DNA of 64,000 nucleotides, from assembly GCA_021797735.1 (NCBI GenBank), contig JAJZZE010000045.1, positions 1 through 64,000 of the forward strand. Direction: 5' to 3'. The translations under genes and the position numbers were made by a program. Position 1 is the stretch's first letter, and the number at the start of each line of letters is the position of its first letter. The notes below the pieces were generated by a model. It made no database searches, was not told the origin of the DNA, and saw only the letters and a program-made list of their open reading frames with translations. Below are positions 51,648 to 62,247 of the stretch, one piece after another. The stretch comes from Thermoplasmata archaeon. Its GTDB lineage: Archaea > Thermoplasmatota > Thermoplasmata > Thermoplasmatales > Thermoplasmataceae.

Positions 51648-51776
51648 ATTTATTACCTCTGGCTGTTATATCTGCCGTGCATATTTAAATTTTCACCCTA
51701 TATTTATTTCCCACGTTACAAATATTAGGGGTAGTGTAATAATTAATTGCAATTTTGATCCTTGAATGTTAAATCC

Positions 51777-52305
51777 TGACTTCGCCAAATGAATGTGCCA
51801 TAGTGCTATTTGCCAATTTACTTTTTTACATTATTACCACCTCAAATTCAATGTTTTATCCTCATATCTCTTGATGAAATCACCAAATAGATCTGTTATC
51901 TGGGGTGTAATGTTGCTTATGATGTGGAATCTGAAGTTAGATCTTGGATATACAACCGTCTTTGAACATGAGATCAGGTATTTTTTGAGCAGTTTTACAT
52001 TTACTATGCCCTTTCTCTTCCTTTCTTCAAAATGTATGTCAAATTTTTCATCATTTTTCTGGGGATCATCCTTTTCCCGACCACTCTCTTCTTCCGGTTT
52101 ATGTGGACTCTCCATGCCATTGCCGGATCCTAAAAAATGTGTCAAATTTATTATAAAATCTGTGAGGAATGTTATGAAGAAAAGCCCATTTATTGAATAA
52201 CCATTCCAGTGCCTTATTGGCCTTATCTCAAGCCCCTCCTTGAGAGAGAGGATGAACTTCTCAGGCTTTTAATCTATATATTTTCTTTCAAAATGGCGAA
52301 GTCAA
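51777..52305 (-). mobile_element. internally deleted IS remnant
   Basis: TIR TGACTTCGCCA/TGGCGAAGTCA with flanking direct repeats GTTAAATCC (51768-51776 and 52306-52314); contains a transposase C-terminus EKFILSLKEGLEIRPIRHWNGYSINGLFFITFLTDF. Confidence 0.8.
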
Positions 52306-52581
52306 GTTAAATCCATTCTTTCAATCGACGACTGAACCGTATTTTTATTCATGAAGCCATCACTCACTTTAAATTTTTTAACAATATCATTATGGATATT
52401 GAAAATTATTTCTGATGTTATATTTTTCATTAAAAATTAAAGTTTTGATAATCTTTCAAAAATGACTTTACCCATTGGGTCTTTATTTAATATGTAATCT
52501 ACATACTCATCTATTTCCTTATTTAGTAATCTTTCCTTCTCACTCACTCTCTCACCAGAAATGCATTATATGGCTGTATCC

Positions 52582-54123
52582 TTAACTCTTCATAAATGTA
52601 GGCACATATTCTGGACTTATTGAGAAACCAGACAGAATATCCTTCTGTTTCCCTGTGATTTCTGTTGTAATTTCCTTTCCATCCTGAAGGACAACCTTCC
52701 TCATCTTATGCAGCTCCAGGAACATCTTCTCCACAGAATATTTCTTCAGGAGGCCTGATGACCTCATATCCCTGATGACCATGGTTCGTATTGTCAGGGT
52801 TATAAGGTTCACAAAGAGATGCCCGTAGAGGGTCTCTATGCCATGTACCCTCAATGGCTCACCACCTGCAAAGCTCTTTGATGAAAGGAATAATTTCTCC
52901 ACAGAATCCCTCTTCCTGTACTCACTCAGAACGTATGGTGCATCAAGGTCACCGGTGTATACGATTATCGTGATGCCACACCGGTTTATCCGCTGGGATA
53001 CAGAGCTGTCCCTGACCTTAAGTTGAAACGTTCCATTATATTTCCATGATATGAATTGCCTGTATGGCCCCATGATATCGTTCACTACCTTCAGCGGTTT
53101 CTCCCATTTCCTTACACTCCTGCCGGAGAGCCTTTCCATCCTTTCCTGCAATGCAGAATAGAATGCAATCCGTTCCCTTTTATCCCTCTCTGGATCATAA
53201 AATACCCAGGCACTGATTGTATTCTGCCCGATGTTCAGTTCATGCTTCTGTGCAAAGAGGATATCACCGGACAGGCGGATCATGTTCCCACCCTTCTCTA
53301 TAGTTTTCCTGGCATGAAGTGCCAGTTTCTTAACCTCCTTCACTGTATACGATGCGGGCATGATAATGTCCATATTCACTCTCAGAAGGTATTCAATGTT
53401 TGATGATGAGAACATTCCCCTGTCCATGATGAATGTGACATTCTTAATCCCTGCAGACCTCAGTGTCTCTACTGTGTTTTTCACCGTTGTTACATCCACA
53501 ACCGATCCGGGATAGACATCATAGAATACCGGTATGCCCATATCACGGGATTCAACCAGCGATACATTGACCTGCGGCAGATCTGGATCTGAACGGGAAT
53601 AACCATACTCAAGGAACTCTATATCCCCTGCCTGTGATGAGAACGATGTCAGGTCGTAATATACCGCATCTGGTTTTCCCACCACATGGAGGATCTCCAC
53701 AAGAAATGAATGGTTGGGGTTCATTCCACCCACCGCCTTAAGGATCCTTGAGAGTGAGGACGGTGAAAGATCGGCTGTGTAGAGCTGGCTCAGGTAGGAA
53801 TCACCATACCATTCCTCCAGGTTGTTCATTGCCTCAGGCCTTATGACACGGTTTATGGCCATTATGAGAACTGTACCGGCATAATCACCCAGGATCTTGC
53901 TTAATATCTCCTGGAGGTTAAGTTCCTTTATAGCCTTCATTACGGGCATAAGCTCGCCATAGGTGTATGTCCTTGCAGACCTTTCCACAATCTTTCCATC
54001 CTTAACGGGCCCCATATATTCTGATCTCTGGCGGATCTTCTTCAACGTCCTGTCATAATATGGCGTTATCCTGTACATGTACGGTTTCCCGTGAATGGTT
54101 TTGATACGATCGAAACTCTTCAT
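52582..54123 (-). CDS. transposase, IS1634/IS4-superfamily DDE
   Basis: 513 aa; YYDLTSFSSQ, FIMDRGMFSSSNIEYLL, YRKRDSVEKLFLSSKSFAGGEPLRVHGIETLYGHLFVNLITL. Confidence 0.88.
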   Translation of the reverse strand: MKSFDRIKTIHGKPYMYRITPYYDRTLKKIRQRSEYMGPVKDGKIVERSARTYTYGELMPVMKAIKELNLQEILSKILGDYAGTVLIMAINRVIRPEAMNNLEEWYGDSYLSQLYTADLSPSSLSRILKAVGGMNPNHSFLVEILHVVGKPDAVYYDLTSFSSQAGDIEFLEYGYSRSDPDLPQVNVSLVESRDMGIPVFYDVYPGSVVDVTTVKNTVETLRSAGIKNVTFIMDRGMFSSSNIEYLLRVNMDIIMPASYTVKEVKKLALHARKTIEKGGNMIRLSGDILFAQKHELNIGQNTISAWVFYDPERDKRERIAFYSALQERMERLSGRSVRKWEKPLKVVNDIMGPYRQFISWKYNGTFQLKVRDSSVSQRINRCGITIIVYTGDLDAPYVLSEYRKRDSVEKLFLSSKSFAGGEPLRVHGIETLYGHLFVNLITLTIRTMVIRDMRSSGLLKKYSVEKMFLELHKMRKVVLQDGKEITTEITGKQKDILSGFSISPEYVPTFMKS

Positions 54124-54281
54124 GTAGTTACTGTAGGCACATATAGCATATTAATATTTCTATCACACGGATACTAAAACATGGGTTTTACAAAAACCTA
54201 ATCAAATTATGTGCCTAAAAAATTGAAGAGTTCAGGCTGTATATAAATCATATCATTTATATATAATAAAATATTATATTA

Positions 54282-54623
54282 ATGACATCTATGGATTCAT
54301 TAGCGGGGGATAACCGTGAAAAAGCCTATAAACTATTTAAAATCAGTAGAATTTTAGTGGTGGTAATGATAATTATGCTTTTAATCTATGCTTCTGTATT
54401 GTTTTATATTGTATTCAATACAAAATTATTCCTGCACGTAAATCTAATTACCGTATTTTCCCTTATTATAGGGTTTGCCATTTTTATTGGTATTATTAAC
54501 TTTGTTATGCAATTTCTCAGAAGTAAAGCTGTTAGCATGTACACCGGCAGAAATATCCGGGATCTCTCGAGAAATGAGATATATACAACAGTTAAAGAAT
54601 TAAGGAGGTATAAAAATAATTAA
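54282..54623 (+). CDS. small membrane protein
   Basis: 113 aa with two TM segments. Confidence 0.6.
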   Translation: MTSMDSLAGDNREKAYKLFKISRILVVVMIIMLLIYASVLFYIVFNTKLFLHVNLITVFSLIIGFAIFIGIINFVMQFLRSKAVSMYTGRNIRDLSRNEIYTTVKELRRYKNN

Positions 54624-55255
54624 TATATAACTTTATCAATATCTATCTTTTCAAATGTGCCAAAATAGTTTTCCATCGATGCCAGTAGGTCATTTATTGC
54701 TTTTCCCCTTTTTATATCGGCATAGTACATTACATTATTATTCATGCCGCATGGATTGATTAAATTAAACCCCTTTAAAATTTCTTTGCTTATATTTAAT
54801 GCAACGCCATGATAGGATATATTATCTTTTATTGCAAGGCCTATTGACGCAACCTTTCTTTTTTCATTATTGATATTTATGAATATACCGGGTTCATCAC
54901 CCACAAAAGCATCGTAATTATTTTTTTTAAGCATATCAATATAGGAATTCTCAATTTTTTCCAAAAATTTTCTGATTTCTCTTTTGCCATTTATATTTAC
55001 ATCGAAGATAAAATACGTTACCAGCTGCCCCTTTCCATGAAATGTAACATCACCACCCCGATCAGTTTTTACGACGTTTACATTTTTATAATTGTTTACA
55101 TCCGCTTTCCTGCCTATTGTATATACATCATTATGTTCTAAAAATAAAACTGTATTTTTTATTTTATTTTCTTTCCTTAAATCTACAAGTTTATACTGTA
55201 ATTCAAGGCATTTATTATAATCCACCGTTCCCAAATCAATATAATAATTATCCAT
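54620..55255 (-). CDS. lipB: lipoyl(octanoyl) transferase
   Basis: NTVLFLEHNDVYTIGRKAD, DRGGDVTFHGKGQLVTYFIFD, SYHGVALNIS. Confidence 0.92.
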   Translation of the reverse strand: MDNYYIDLGTVDYNKCLELQYKLVDLRKENKIKNTVLFLEHNDVYTIGRKADVNNYKNVNVVKTDRGGDVTFHGKGQLVTYFIFDVNINGKREIRKFLEKIENSYIDMLKKNNYDAFVGDEPGIFININNEKRKVASIGLAIKDNISYHGVALNISKEILKGFNLINPCGMNNNVMYYADIKRGKAINDLLASMENYFGTFEKIDIDKVIY

Positions 55256-56546
55256 TTATATCACTTGCATCCTTTAATCCCTCTGAAACGGTTGGATGTG
55301 GATGTATTGTCAGGAATAGGTCTTCCATGGTTAGGCCCGCTTCTATTGCAAGTGTCATCTCTCCTATTATTTCCGATGATCTCGGTGCTGCCACTCCCGC
55401 TCCAGCCAGTGTTCCATCGTTTTCATAATATAACTTGAAAAATCCGTCCATCTGGTTCATTGTCAGTGACCTTGGATTTGCCAGTACAGGTAGCTTATTT
55501 GATTTCTCCGTTGCCTTTCCTGTAAATGATATTTCCGGGTCTGTATAAACCACAAATGGCATTGCCTTATAATCAACAATTACATTGTTACCAAGTATAT
55601 TTTCTGCAGCTATATATCCATCGTAAAATGCCTTATGTGCAAGCATCGGTGCACCCGACACATCACCTATGGCAAATATATTATCTACATTTGTTCTCTT
55701 ATGCTCATCTGTTTTTATAAATCTGCCATCCAGAGCTATATTCAAATTTTCCAGGCCTAAATCCCCCGTATTCGGCACTCTGCCAACGGACATTAAAACA
55801 ACATCGGCTGTTATGTCATCATGGTTTTCTACTGAAACCTTATATTTTTTATCTCTCTTTACCGATAAAACCTTGCTGCCTGTCATTATATTTACCTTTA
55901 ATGATCTTAATTTTTTATCCACAGATCTAGCCAGGTCCTCCTCGATCTCAGGTAAAATTCTATCCATCATCTCGACAACATAAACATCTGACCCAAGTTT
56001 TTTAAAAGCGGTTGCCATTTCAATGCCTATGTATCCGCCACCGATAACAACAAGTTTTTCAGGTATACTGTCCACTGCAAGTATTTCCCTGTTGTAATAT
56101 ACATCGTCAATACCCTTAATTTTTACCGGCGATGAGCCTGTATCCAGTATTATATATTCTGTTGAGAATGTTTGATTGTTTACAGAAACATGATTTTTAT
56201 CAACCATTTTTCCTGTTCCATATATTATCTTTGCACCCAGGCTTTTGCATAGATTTTCCGTGCCTGTCCTTATTCTTGTAATCATGGATTCCTTCCATTT
56301 CTGCCATTCCTTCATGTCAAGTTTATAATTCATGTTCATTCCTGGCATAGTTTCCAGATAATGTACGCTTTCACTCATTTCTATAAGTGCCTTTGATGGA
56401 ATACAGCCATAATTGGTACATTCCCCGGCAAATTTATCCTTTTCTATCATCAGTACTTTCTTCTTATGCTTTAATAACCTGACGGCCGATATGTAACTGC
56501 CGGCGCCTGTACCTATAAGTATAACATCGTAATCCATTTTACTCAC
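55248..56546 (-). CDS. lpdA: dihydrolipoamide dehydrogenase (E3)
   Basis: GTGAGSYISAVRLL, CTNYGCIPSKALI, GGGYIGIEMATAFKKLG, AIGDVSGAPMLAHKA, HPHPTVSEGLKDA. Confidence 0.95.
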   Translation of the reverse strand: MSKMDYDVILIGTGAGSYISAVRLLKHKKKVLMIEKDKFAGECTNYGCIPSKALIEMSESVHYLETMPGMNMNYKLDMKEWQKWKESMITRIRTGTENLCKSLGAKIIYGTGKMVDKNHVSVNNQTFSTEYIILDTGSSPVKIKGIDDVYYNREILAVDSIPEKLVVIGGGYIGIEMATAFKKLGSDVYVVEMMDRILPEIEEDLARSVDKKLRSLKVNIMTGSKVLSVKRDKKYKVSVENHDDITADVVLMSVGRVPNTGDLGLENLNIALDGRFIKTDEHKRTNVDNIFAIGDVSGAPMLAHKAFYDGYIAAENILGNNVIVDYKAMPFVVYTDPEISFTGKATEKSNKLPVLANPRSLTMNQMDGFFKLYYENDGTLAGAGVAAPRSSEIIGEMTLAIEAGLTMEDLFLTIHPHPTVSEGLKDASDING

Positions 56547-57711
56547 CTATGAATAGCAGGGGGTATTCCAGTATCTCCTTTAATCTCTGTAAATAGCGTG
56601 CTGCTTCTGCACCGTCTATTAATCTATGGTCACATGCCAGTGTCAGATACAGCCCATGTTTCAGTTCATTGTTTACAAAACCCGTCGTCCTTGAATTAAC
56701 GGCAAGTATTGCAACCTCAGGGTAATTGATTATAGGTGTTGACATTATACCACCTATCGCACCTATATTTGTTATTGAGAAGGTGGAGCCCCTTACATCA
56801 TCTATTGCCAGGTCATTTGTTCTGGCCTTCTGTGCTAAATCCTTTATTTCCCTTGAAATTTCAAATATGCTCTTTCTGTCTGCATTTTTAATTACCACGA
56901 CGGTCAAGCCTGCTGGGGAATCGACCGCAACGCCGATGTTGTACGTTTTCTTTATTGTATAGTTTTTCTGGTCATCGTTATATATCGCATTTAATTTCGG
57001 GAAATCTTTAAATGCTACTGTTACAGCCTTTACAAAGAATGATGTAAAGCTTATATATTCTTTTTTTGAATAATAGTTTATTGCATTTTCTATATTTTCG
57101 GTATTCAAAAAATCAGTTACGGTGAAATGCGGCAGTATCTGTTTTGATTTTGCCATTTTGTCAAATATAATTTTTCTGATTCCTGACGGTGTAAATATCT
57201 CATCTTCTGCTTCATTTTTCACGTTTTTTGTTTCTGTGGCAGCAGTAACATTGCCCTTAAGATAACTATCCACATCTTCCTTTGTTATTCTTCCATCGGA
57301 ACCCGCAGGTTTAATTTTTAATAAATCAACATTCCTTGATCTTGCATATGACCTTACAGCCGGGGTTGCCTTTACTGACTGTATCTTTTCCTCTGTATTA
57401 ACGGGATATTCCTGAACTGTCTTTGCCTGCTGTTTTTCAGGCCGTGTGTCATTTATTTTAACATCATTTGATTCTGTAGGTGAATCTATCTGAACTATTG
57501 GTTCACCAATATCTACCGTTTCACCTTCCTTTGCAAGTATTTTTGCAATCTTTCCGTCAACCGGTGATGGTATTTTAACGGTAATTTTATCCGTCATAAC
57601 CTCCACAATTTCCTGATCCTGTTTTATTGAATCTCCCTCCTTAACATTCCATTTAACCAGTTCTCCTTCCTGTATTCCCTCACCTATTGGTGGCAAACTT
57701 AATGTATACAT
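56539..57711 (-). CDS. 2-oxoacid dehydrogenase E2 (dihydrolipoamide acyltransferase)
   Basis: Lipoyl domain VMTDKITVKIPSPVDGKI; catalytic LACDHRLIDGAEAARYL. Confidence 0.95.
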   Translation of the reverse strand: MYTLSLPPIGEGIQEGELVKWNVKEGDSIKQDQEIVEVMTDKITVKIPSPVDGKIAKILAKEGETVDIGEPIVQIDSPTESNDVKINDTRPEKQQAKTVQEYPVNTEEKIQSVKATPAVRSYARSRNVDLLKIKPAGSDGRITKEDVDSYLKGNVTAATETKNVKNEAEDEIFTPSGIRKIIFDKMAKSKQILPHFTVTDFLNTENIENAINYYSKKEYISFTSFFVKAVTVAFKDFPKLNAIYNDDQKNYTIKKTYNIGVAVDSPAGLTVVVIKNADRKSIFEISREIKDLAQKARTNDLAIDDVRGSTFSITNIGAIGGIMSTPIINYPEVAILAVNSRTTGFVNNELKHGLYLTLACDHRLIDGAEAARYLQRLKEILEYPLLFIGE

Positions 57712-57723
57712 AATATCACCTAT

Positions 57724-58689
57724 CTATTGATAATTTAATAATTTATTTACTGCTTCCATTATTCTCCTTTCATTTGGGACATAATAATCCTCAAGGGCAA
57801 ATGGAACCGGTATATCAAGGCCGGTTACCCTTAAAATTGGGGCAGATAAATAATCTATAGCCTTTTCAGCTATTGTAGCCGCCAGTTCAGCTCCAACACC
57901 AAACATTTTTGGAGCCTCGTGAACTATTAAAACCCTGCCGGTTTTTTTAACACTGGTCAGTATCGTATTGATATCGAACGGGTTTAATGTCCTTAAATCT
58001 ATTATTTCTGCATTTACATTATTTTTCTTTACTGTATTCTGTACCAGTGGCACTGAAGGGCCGTATGTTATTACCGTTAAATCATCACCTTCTTTCAATA
58101 CGTTTGCCTTTCTTAAATCTATTTTATAGTAGTCCTCTGGAACTTCGCCCTTTATGAAGTATGACCTTTTTGGTTCCAGAAATATTACCGGGTCATCTAA
58201 TTCTATTGATGATAGTAACAGACCCTTGGCATCATACGGTGTTGATGGTGTTACCACCGTTAATCCCTGTGTATGTGTAAAATAGGCCTCACCACTCTGT
58301 GAATGGTACGGTCCTCCATGAACACCACCAGCATACGGTGTTCTTAAAACCATCGGTACTGTGTAATCACCGTTGGTCCTGTACCTGAGTTTTGCCATCT
58401 GATTTATTATCTGATCCATTCCTGTATATAGAAAATCCTGGAATTGAATCTCTGGTATTGCCTTTAAACCCTCCATTGCCATACCTATGCCAAAACCTAT
58501 TATTCCAAGTTCAGCTAACGGTGTATCCATTACCCTCTCTTTTCCATATTTATTAAGCAAACCATCGGTAACCCTGAAAACTCCTCCATCTGTACCGACA
58601 TCCTCCCCTAATAATATTACTGAATCATCCCTCTCCATTGCATTGTCCAGTGCACTGTTAAGTGCCTTTACCATTGTCATTGACGTCAC
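57724..58689 (-). CDS. 2-oxoacid dehydrogenase E1 beta
   Basis: LLGEDVGTDGGVFRVT, TPYAGGVHGGPYHSQSGEAYFTHTQGLTVVTPSTPYDAKGLL. Confidence 0.95.
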   Translation of the reverse strand: MTSMTMVKALNSALDNAMERDDSVILLGEDVGTDGGVFRVTDGLLNKYGKERVMDTPLAELGIIGFGIGMAMEGLKAIPEIQFQDFLYTGMDQIINQMAKLRYRTNGDYTVPMVLRTPYAGGVHGGPYHSQSGEAYFTHTQGLTVVTPSTPYDAKGLLLSSIELDDPVIFLEPKRSYFIKGEVPEDYYKIDLRKANVLKEGDDLTVITYGPSVPLVQNTVKKNNVNAEIIDLRTLNPFDINTILTSVKKTGRVLIVHEAPKMFGVGAELAATIAEKAIDYLSAPILRVTGLDIPVPFALEDYYVPNERRIMEAVNKLLNYQ

Positions 58690-59729
58690 TGTACATCACC
58701 CCTTTCTTCACTTATGTACCACGGCTCTTCTTCATACAAATTATCCAGCATCGTGTGCTTATCCGGTTTTGGCTCCCTTTCGTATTTATTTACAAGCTCC
58801 GTAGTTTTTTTGTCCATTTCATCATTTATGCTTTTTATCATGCCATCATCAAGTATATCCATATCCTTCATAGTCTTCTGGCTTGCTATTAATGGATCCT
58901 TTGCTGACCCTTCTGGCACCGTGTTTGTTCTATACTTGTTAGGATCATCCGCCGTTGAATGCGGTCCCATTCTATACGACATCGCCTCTATTAATACAGG
59001 TCCATTTTTGGCATTTTCTAAAGCCTTTCTTGTTTGCCTGTAAACCTCTACAAAATCCGTACCATCGATTCTTATGCCCTTGAAACCGTATGCCTCTGCT
59101 TTTTTGTATATGTCCCCACGCGTTTCCATATAGGTCTGATCAAAGGCACCGTTTTCAGTGGGATATGTGGGCACAGATATTGCAAATTGATTGTTTTCGC
59201 AGAAGAATACCATTGGTAGGTTATAAACACCTGCAAAATTCATTGCAACATGAAAATCCGGTGTTGATGTTGCGCCATCTCCGAACGTTGTTATTATTGA
59301 CCCCTCCTTTTTCCTGTATCTGTATGCATATGCTATTCCAGTAGCGGCTGTTAAATGTCCCGCAACAGGTGTTATAACAGCACCAATATTATATTTCTTA
59401 AATGAAAAATGGTCGGGCATACTTCTTCCCAGGGCATTATCGTTCTCTGTTGCAAATACCTGTGATAACGCCATGTCCAGGGGTATTCCCATTTCAATAA
59501 CAGCACCAAAATCCCTGTAGTATGGATAGAAGAAATCGTTATTCCTTATAGCAAGGCCTATACCAATGTGTATGGCTTCATGCCCCATCAAAGGTATGTA
59601 AAATGGCAAAAATCCCTGCTTGCTTGCATTCAACATCTTTTTATCCAAAAATCTTTCCATAACAAGGTTTCTATATGCGTTTAACAAATCTTCCTTACTA
59701 ATATCTGTTTTTTCAATCATTTTTATCAC
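58686..59729 (-). CDS. 2-oxoacid dehydrogenase E1 alpha
   Basis: GDGATSTPDFHVAMNFAGVYNLPMVFFCENNQFAISVP; RMGPHSTADDPNKYR. Confidence 0.95.
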   Translation of the reverse strand: MIKMIEKTDISKEDLLNAYRNLVMERFLDKKMLNASKQGFLPFYIPLMGHEAIHIGIGLAIRNNDFFYPYYRDFGAVIEMGIPLDMALSQVFATENDNALGRSMPDHFSFKKYNIGAVITPVAGHLTAATGIAYAYRYRKKEGSIITTFGDGATSTPDFHVAMNFAGVYNLPMVFFCENNQFAISVPTYPTENGAFDQTYMETRGDIYKKAEAYGFKGIRIDGTDFVEVYRQTRKALENAKNGPVLIEAMSYRMGPHSTADDPNKYRTNTVPEGSAKDPLIASQKTMKDMDILDDGMIKSINDEMDKKTTELVNKYEREPKPDKHTMLDNLYEEEPWYISEERGDVQ

Positions 59730-60570
59730 TCATTTTAATATAAGCTTCTGCTGCTTTATATGAGGTTCGTACCAGTGGCCCTGAAGCTACATAAGAGAAG
59801 CCATTTTCATATCCTTTTTCTTCAAAAAACTTAAATCTCTCCATGGAAGAATATTCTTTCACTTCCAGTTGTTTTTTTGTTGGCCTTAAATACTGGCCTA
59901 CTGTCAGTATATCCACACCAGCAGACCTTAAATCATTCATCGTTTCCAGAACTTCCTCATCTGTTTCTCCGAGGCCAATCATTATGGATGATTTTGTAAT
60001 CATTTTATTACCGGTATTTTTTATATATTTTAAAACGCCTAAACTCTGATCATAGTTCGCCCTTGCGTCCCTTACGGATGGGGTTAACCTTCTAACCGTT
60101 TCTATGTTATGTGCTATTACATCAGGTTTCTCCTCAATAATTCTATCTATGTGTTTATGTATTCCACTGAAATCAGGTATTAAAACTTCTACCTTTATAT
60201 CAAGAGACCTGATTTTCCTTATGACTGCAGCAAACATCTCTGATCCCTTATCAGGCAGGTCATCACGATCAACTGAAGTTATAACAATATAATCTAAATT
60301 CATTAACCTGGCAGATTCATATACTTTTTCAGGTTCATTTTCGTCAATTGGTAGCATATTGCCATGAGTTACCGCACAGAATCGGCACCCTCTGGAGCAA
60401 TTTGATCCAAGTATCATAAAGGTTGCTGTACCGCTTTCCCAGCACTCACTGATGTTAGGGCAGTGGGCCTCCTCACAGACAGTATATAAAGTCCTTGACT
60501 TTAACGTGTTTTTTATAAACGTATACCTTTCTCCAGAAGGCAGTTTTACCTTGTACGGTACTCTAATCAT
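59713..60570 (-). CDS. lipA: lipoyl synthase
   Basis: CEEAHCPNISECWESGTATFMILGSNCSRGCRFCAV; VGQYLRPTKKQLEV. Confidence 0.95.
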   Translation of the reverse strand: MIRVPYKVKLPSGERYTFIKNTLKSRTLYTVCEEAHCPNISECWESGTATFMILGSNCSRGCRFCAVTHGNMLPIDENEPEKVYESARLMNLDYIVITSVDRDDLPDKGSEMFAAVIRKIRSLDIKVEVLIPDFSGIHKHIDRIIEEKPDVIAHNIETVRRLTPSVRDARANYDQSLGVLKYIKNTGNKMITKSSIMIGLGETDEEVLETMNDLRSAGVDILTVGQYLRPTKKQLEVKEYSSMERFKFFEEKGYENGFSYVASGPLVRTSYKAAEAYIKMSDKND

Positions 60571-60623
60571 ACACTCATTTATTGTTAGAAAATATATAAA
60601 CTTCACGTTAATAACTTTTATAA

Positions 60624-61625
60624 TTAATCGTTGATTAGCGAATTCTTTATGTAATTATAAATATTTATGGCATCCCTGTTCTGCTGTATATCGTGCAATC
60701 TCAATATATCCACGCCATTATTGCTTAAGTATATTGAAGTGGCTATTGTACCACCAAGCCTGTCATTTATACCAGAACCGGTAATTTTACCTATGAAGCC
60801 CTTCATTGAGGTACCGAATAATGTATCAAACCCTATAAAAAAGGACCATGGAGATTTTATTATATCAATATTGCCCCTTAAATCCTTTGAAAAACCTATC
60901 CCAGGGTCAATAATAATATTTTCTGGTTTTATATTGTTTTTTAGCATTTCATCGATCTTTTCATAAAAAAAATTGTTTATTTCAAATATAATATCATCAT
61001 AATCAGTATAGTTATTCATTGTCTGTGGTGCACCTATCATGTGCATTACTATATTTTTAACATTGTTCTCAGAGGCAATTTTTATCATATTCTTATTTTT
61101 AAAACCGGATATATCATTTATGTAATCTATATCATATTTTAAACATTTCTCTACTGTTTCAGGATTTCTGGAATCAATGGAAACCGGTATTTTTGATGTT
61201 GACTTTACATATTCTATCACCGGTTTTATTCTCTTAAATTCCTCATCAGGGGCGATGGCTGAACTGCCGGGCCTTGTACTTTCACCACCGATATCAATAA
61301 TATCGGGTTTCTGGGATATCATGTTATCTATAATGGTTTCATTTTTTACCCGCGATCCTGGATAAAACGAATCCGGGGTTCCATTTAATATGCCCATTAA
61401 AATCGATTTTTGATTTCCCAGTTTTTTGATAATGCTGTTTACTATATAATCTTCAGATCCCTGGAATATAGAATTTTTCTCATATATTTCCTTTATATAA
61501 CTCCTATCAAAATCAATGATTTTTTTTGAATATCTTCTACCTTTTACTGCTGTATTGCCGGAATCATCCTCAAGATATACCTCTATTTTATTTTTATCTT
61601 CTCTATATGGAAATATTATATCCAT
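60624..61625 (-). CDS. dihydropteroate synthase-like protein
   Basis: MGILNGTPDSFYPGSR, DIIDIGGESTRPGSS, IPVSIDSRNPETV, IIIDPGIGFSKD. Confidence 0.85.
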   Translation of the reverse strand: MDIIFPYREDKNKIEVYLEDDSGNTAVKGRRYSKKIIDFDRSYIKEIYEKNSIFQGSEDYIVNSIIKKLGNQKSILMGILNGTPDSFYPGSRVKNETIIDNMISQKPDIIDIGGESTRPGSSAIAPDEEFKRIKPVIEYVKSTSKIPVSIDSRNPETVEKCLKYDIDYINDISGFKNKNMIKIASENNVKNIVMHMIGAPQTMNNYTDYDDIIFEINNFFYEKIDEMLKNNIKPENIIIDPGIGFSKDLRGNIDIIKSPWSFFIGFDTLFGTSMKGFIGKITGSGINDRLGGTIATSIYLSNNGVDILRLHDIQQNRDAINIYNYIKNSLIND

Positions 61626-62196
61626 AGTTATTTATTACAACATAATTAAAAATTTTATTGATAGTGTGTTACTGAATGCTAACAGGAATTTCATTAATTT
61701 AATGGTAAATTTGATGAACGGTTAAATAACATTCTAATAAATATGGAAACACTGCCTGTTTATACGTTCCATATTAGTGAATTACCGGGTTTGCTACTAT
61801 TTATACTGTAATTCTCCAAAAAATTACTGGGATTGAAAAGATCAATAAATCTTCTACGACCATATATAATGCTGGTTTTCATGGATATTTCAATGAAACT
61901 ATACAGATACGAATTTTTTAATGTAAAAATATACTTTACCACTTTTTCCATATTTTGCCATGTTTTTACACAATGAAAAATTCCATTAACATACGTTTCA
62001 AAAATAAATATTATTAACTTCGTTAATCGTTAAACGTTTTCCAGTACAATTTTATCAATTTAAATACTTTTTTATATAGTTTATTTTTATAATATATTTA
62101 TAGCATATTTTATATATATACTCTATATGGCATTGTGGATAATAATTGACAACATTTATATATTATTATGTCTATATTATTTCGTGAATTGAAAAA

Positions 62197-62221
62197 CCTT
62201 ATTAAACAAAATTTAATAAGG
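62197..62221 (+). promoter_or_regulatory. 10-bp perfect hairpin in 5' leader
   Basis: CCTTATTAAA-CAAAA-TTTAATAAGG followed by a GGTGA RBS and ATG at 62248. Confidence 0.6.
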
Positions 62222-62247
62222 ATTGTTTACTTTAAGGTGACTTAAAA

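Noticed and set aside
61760-61951. 63-aa minus-strand ORF near 61.8 kb
   Set aside because: Short, isolated, no motif or promoter/RBS support
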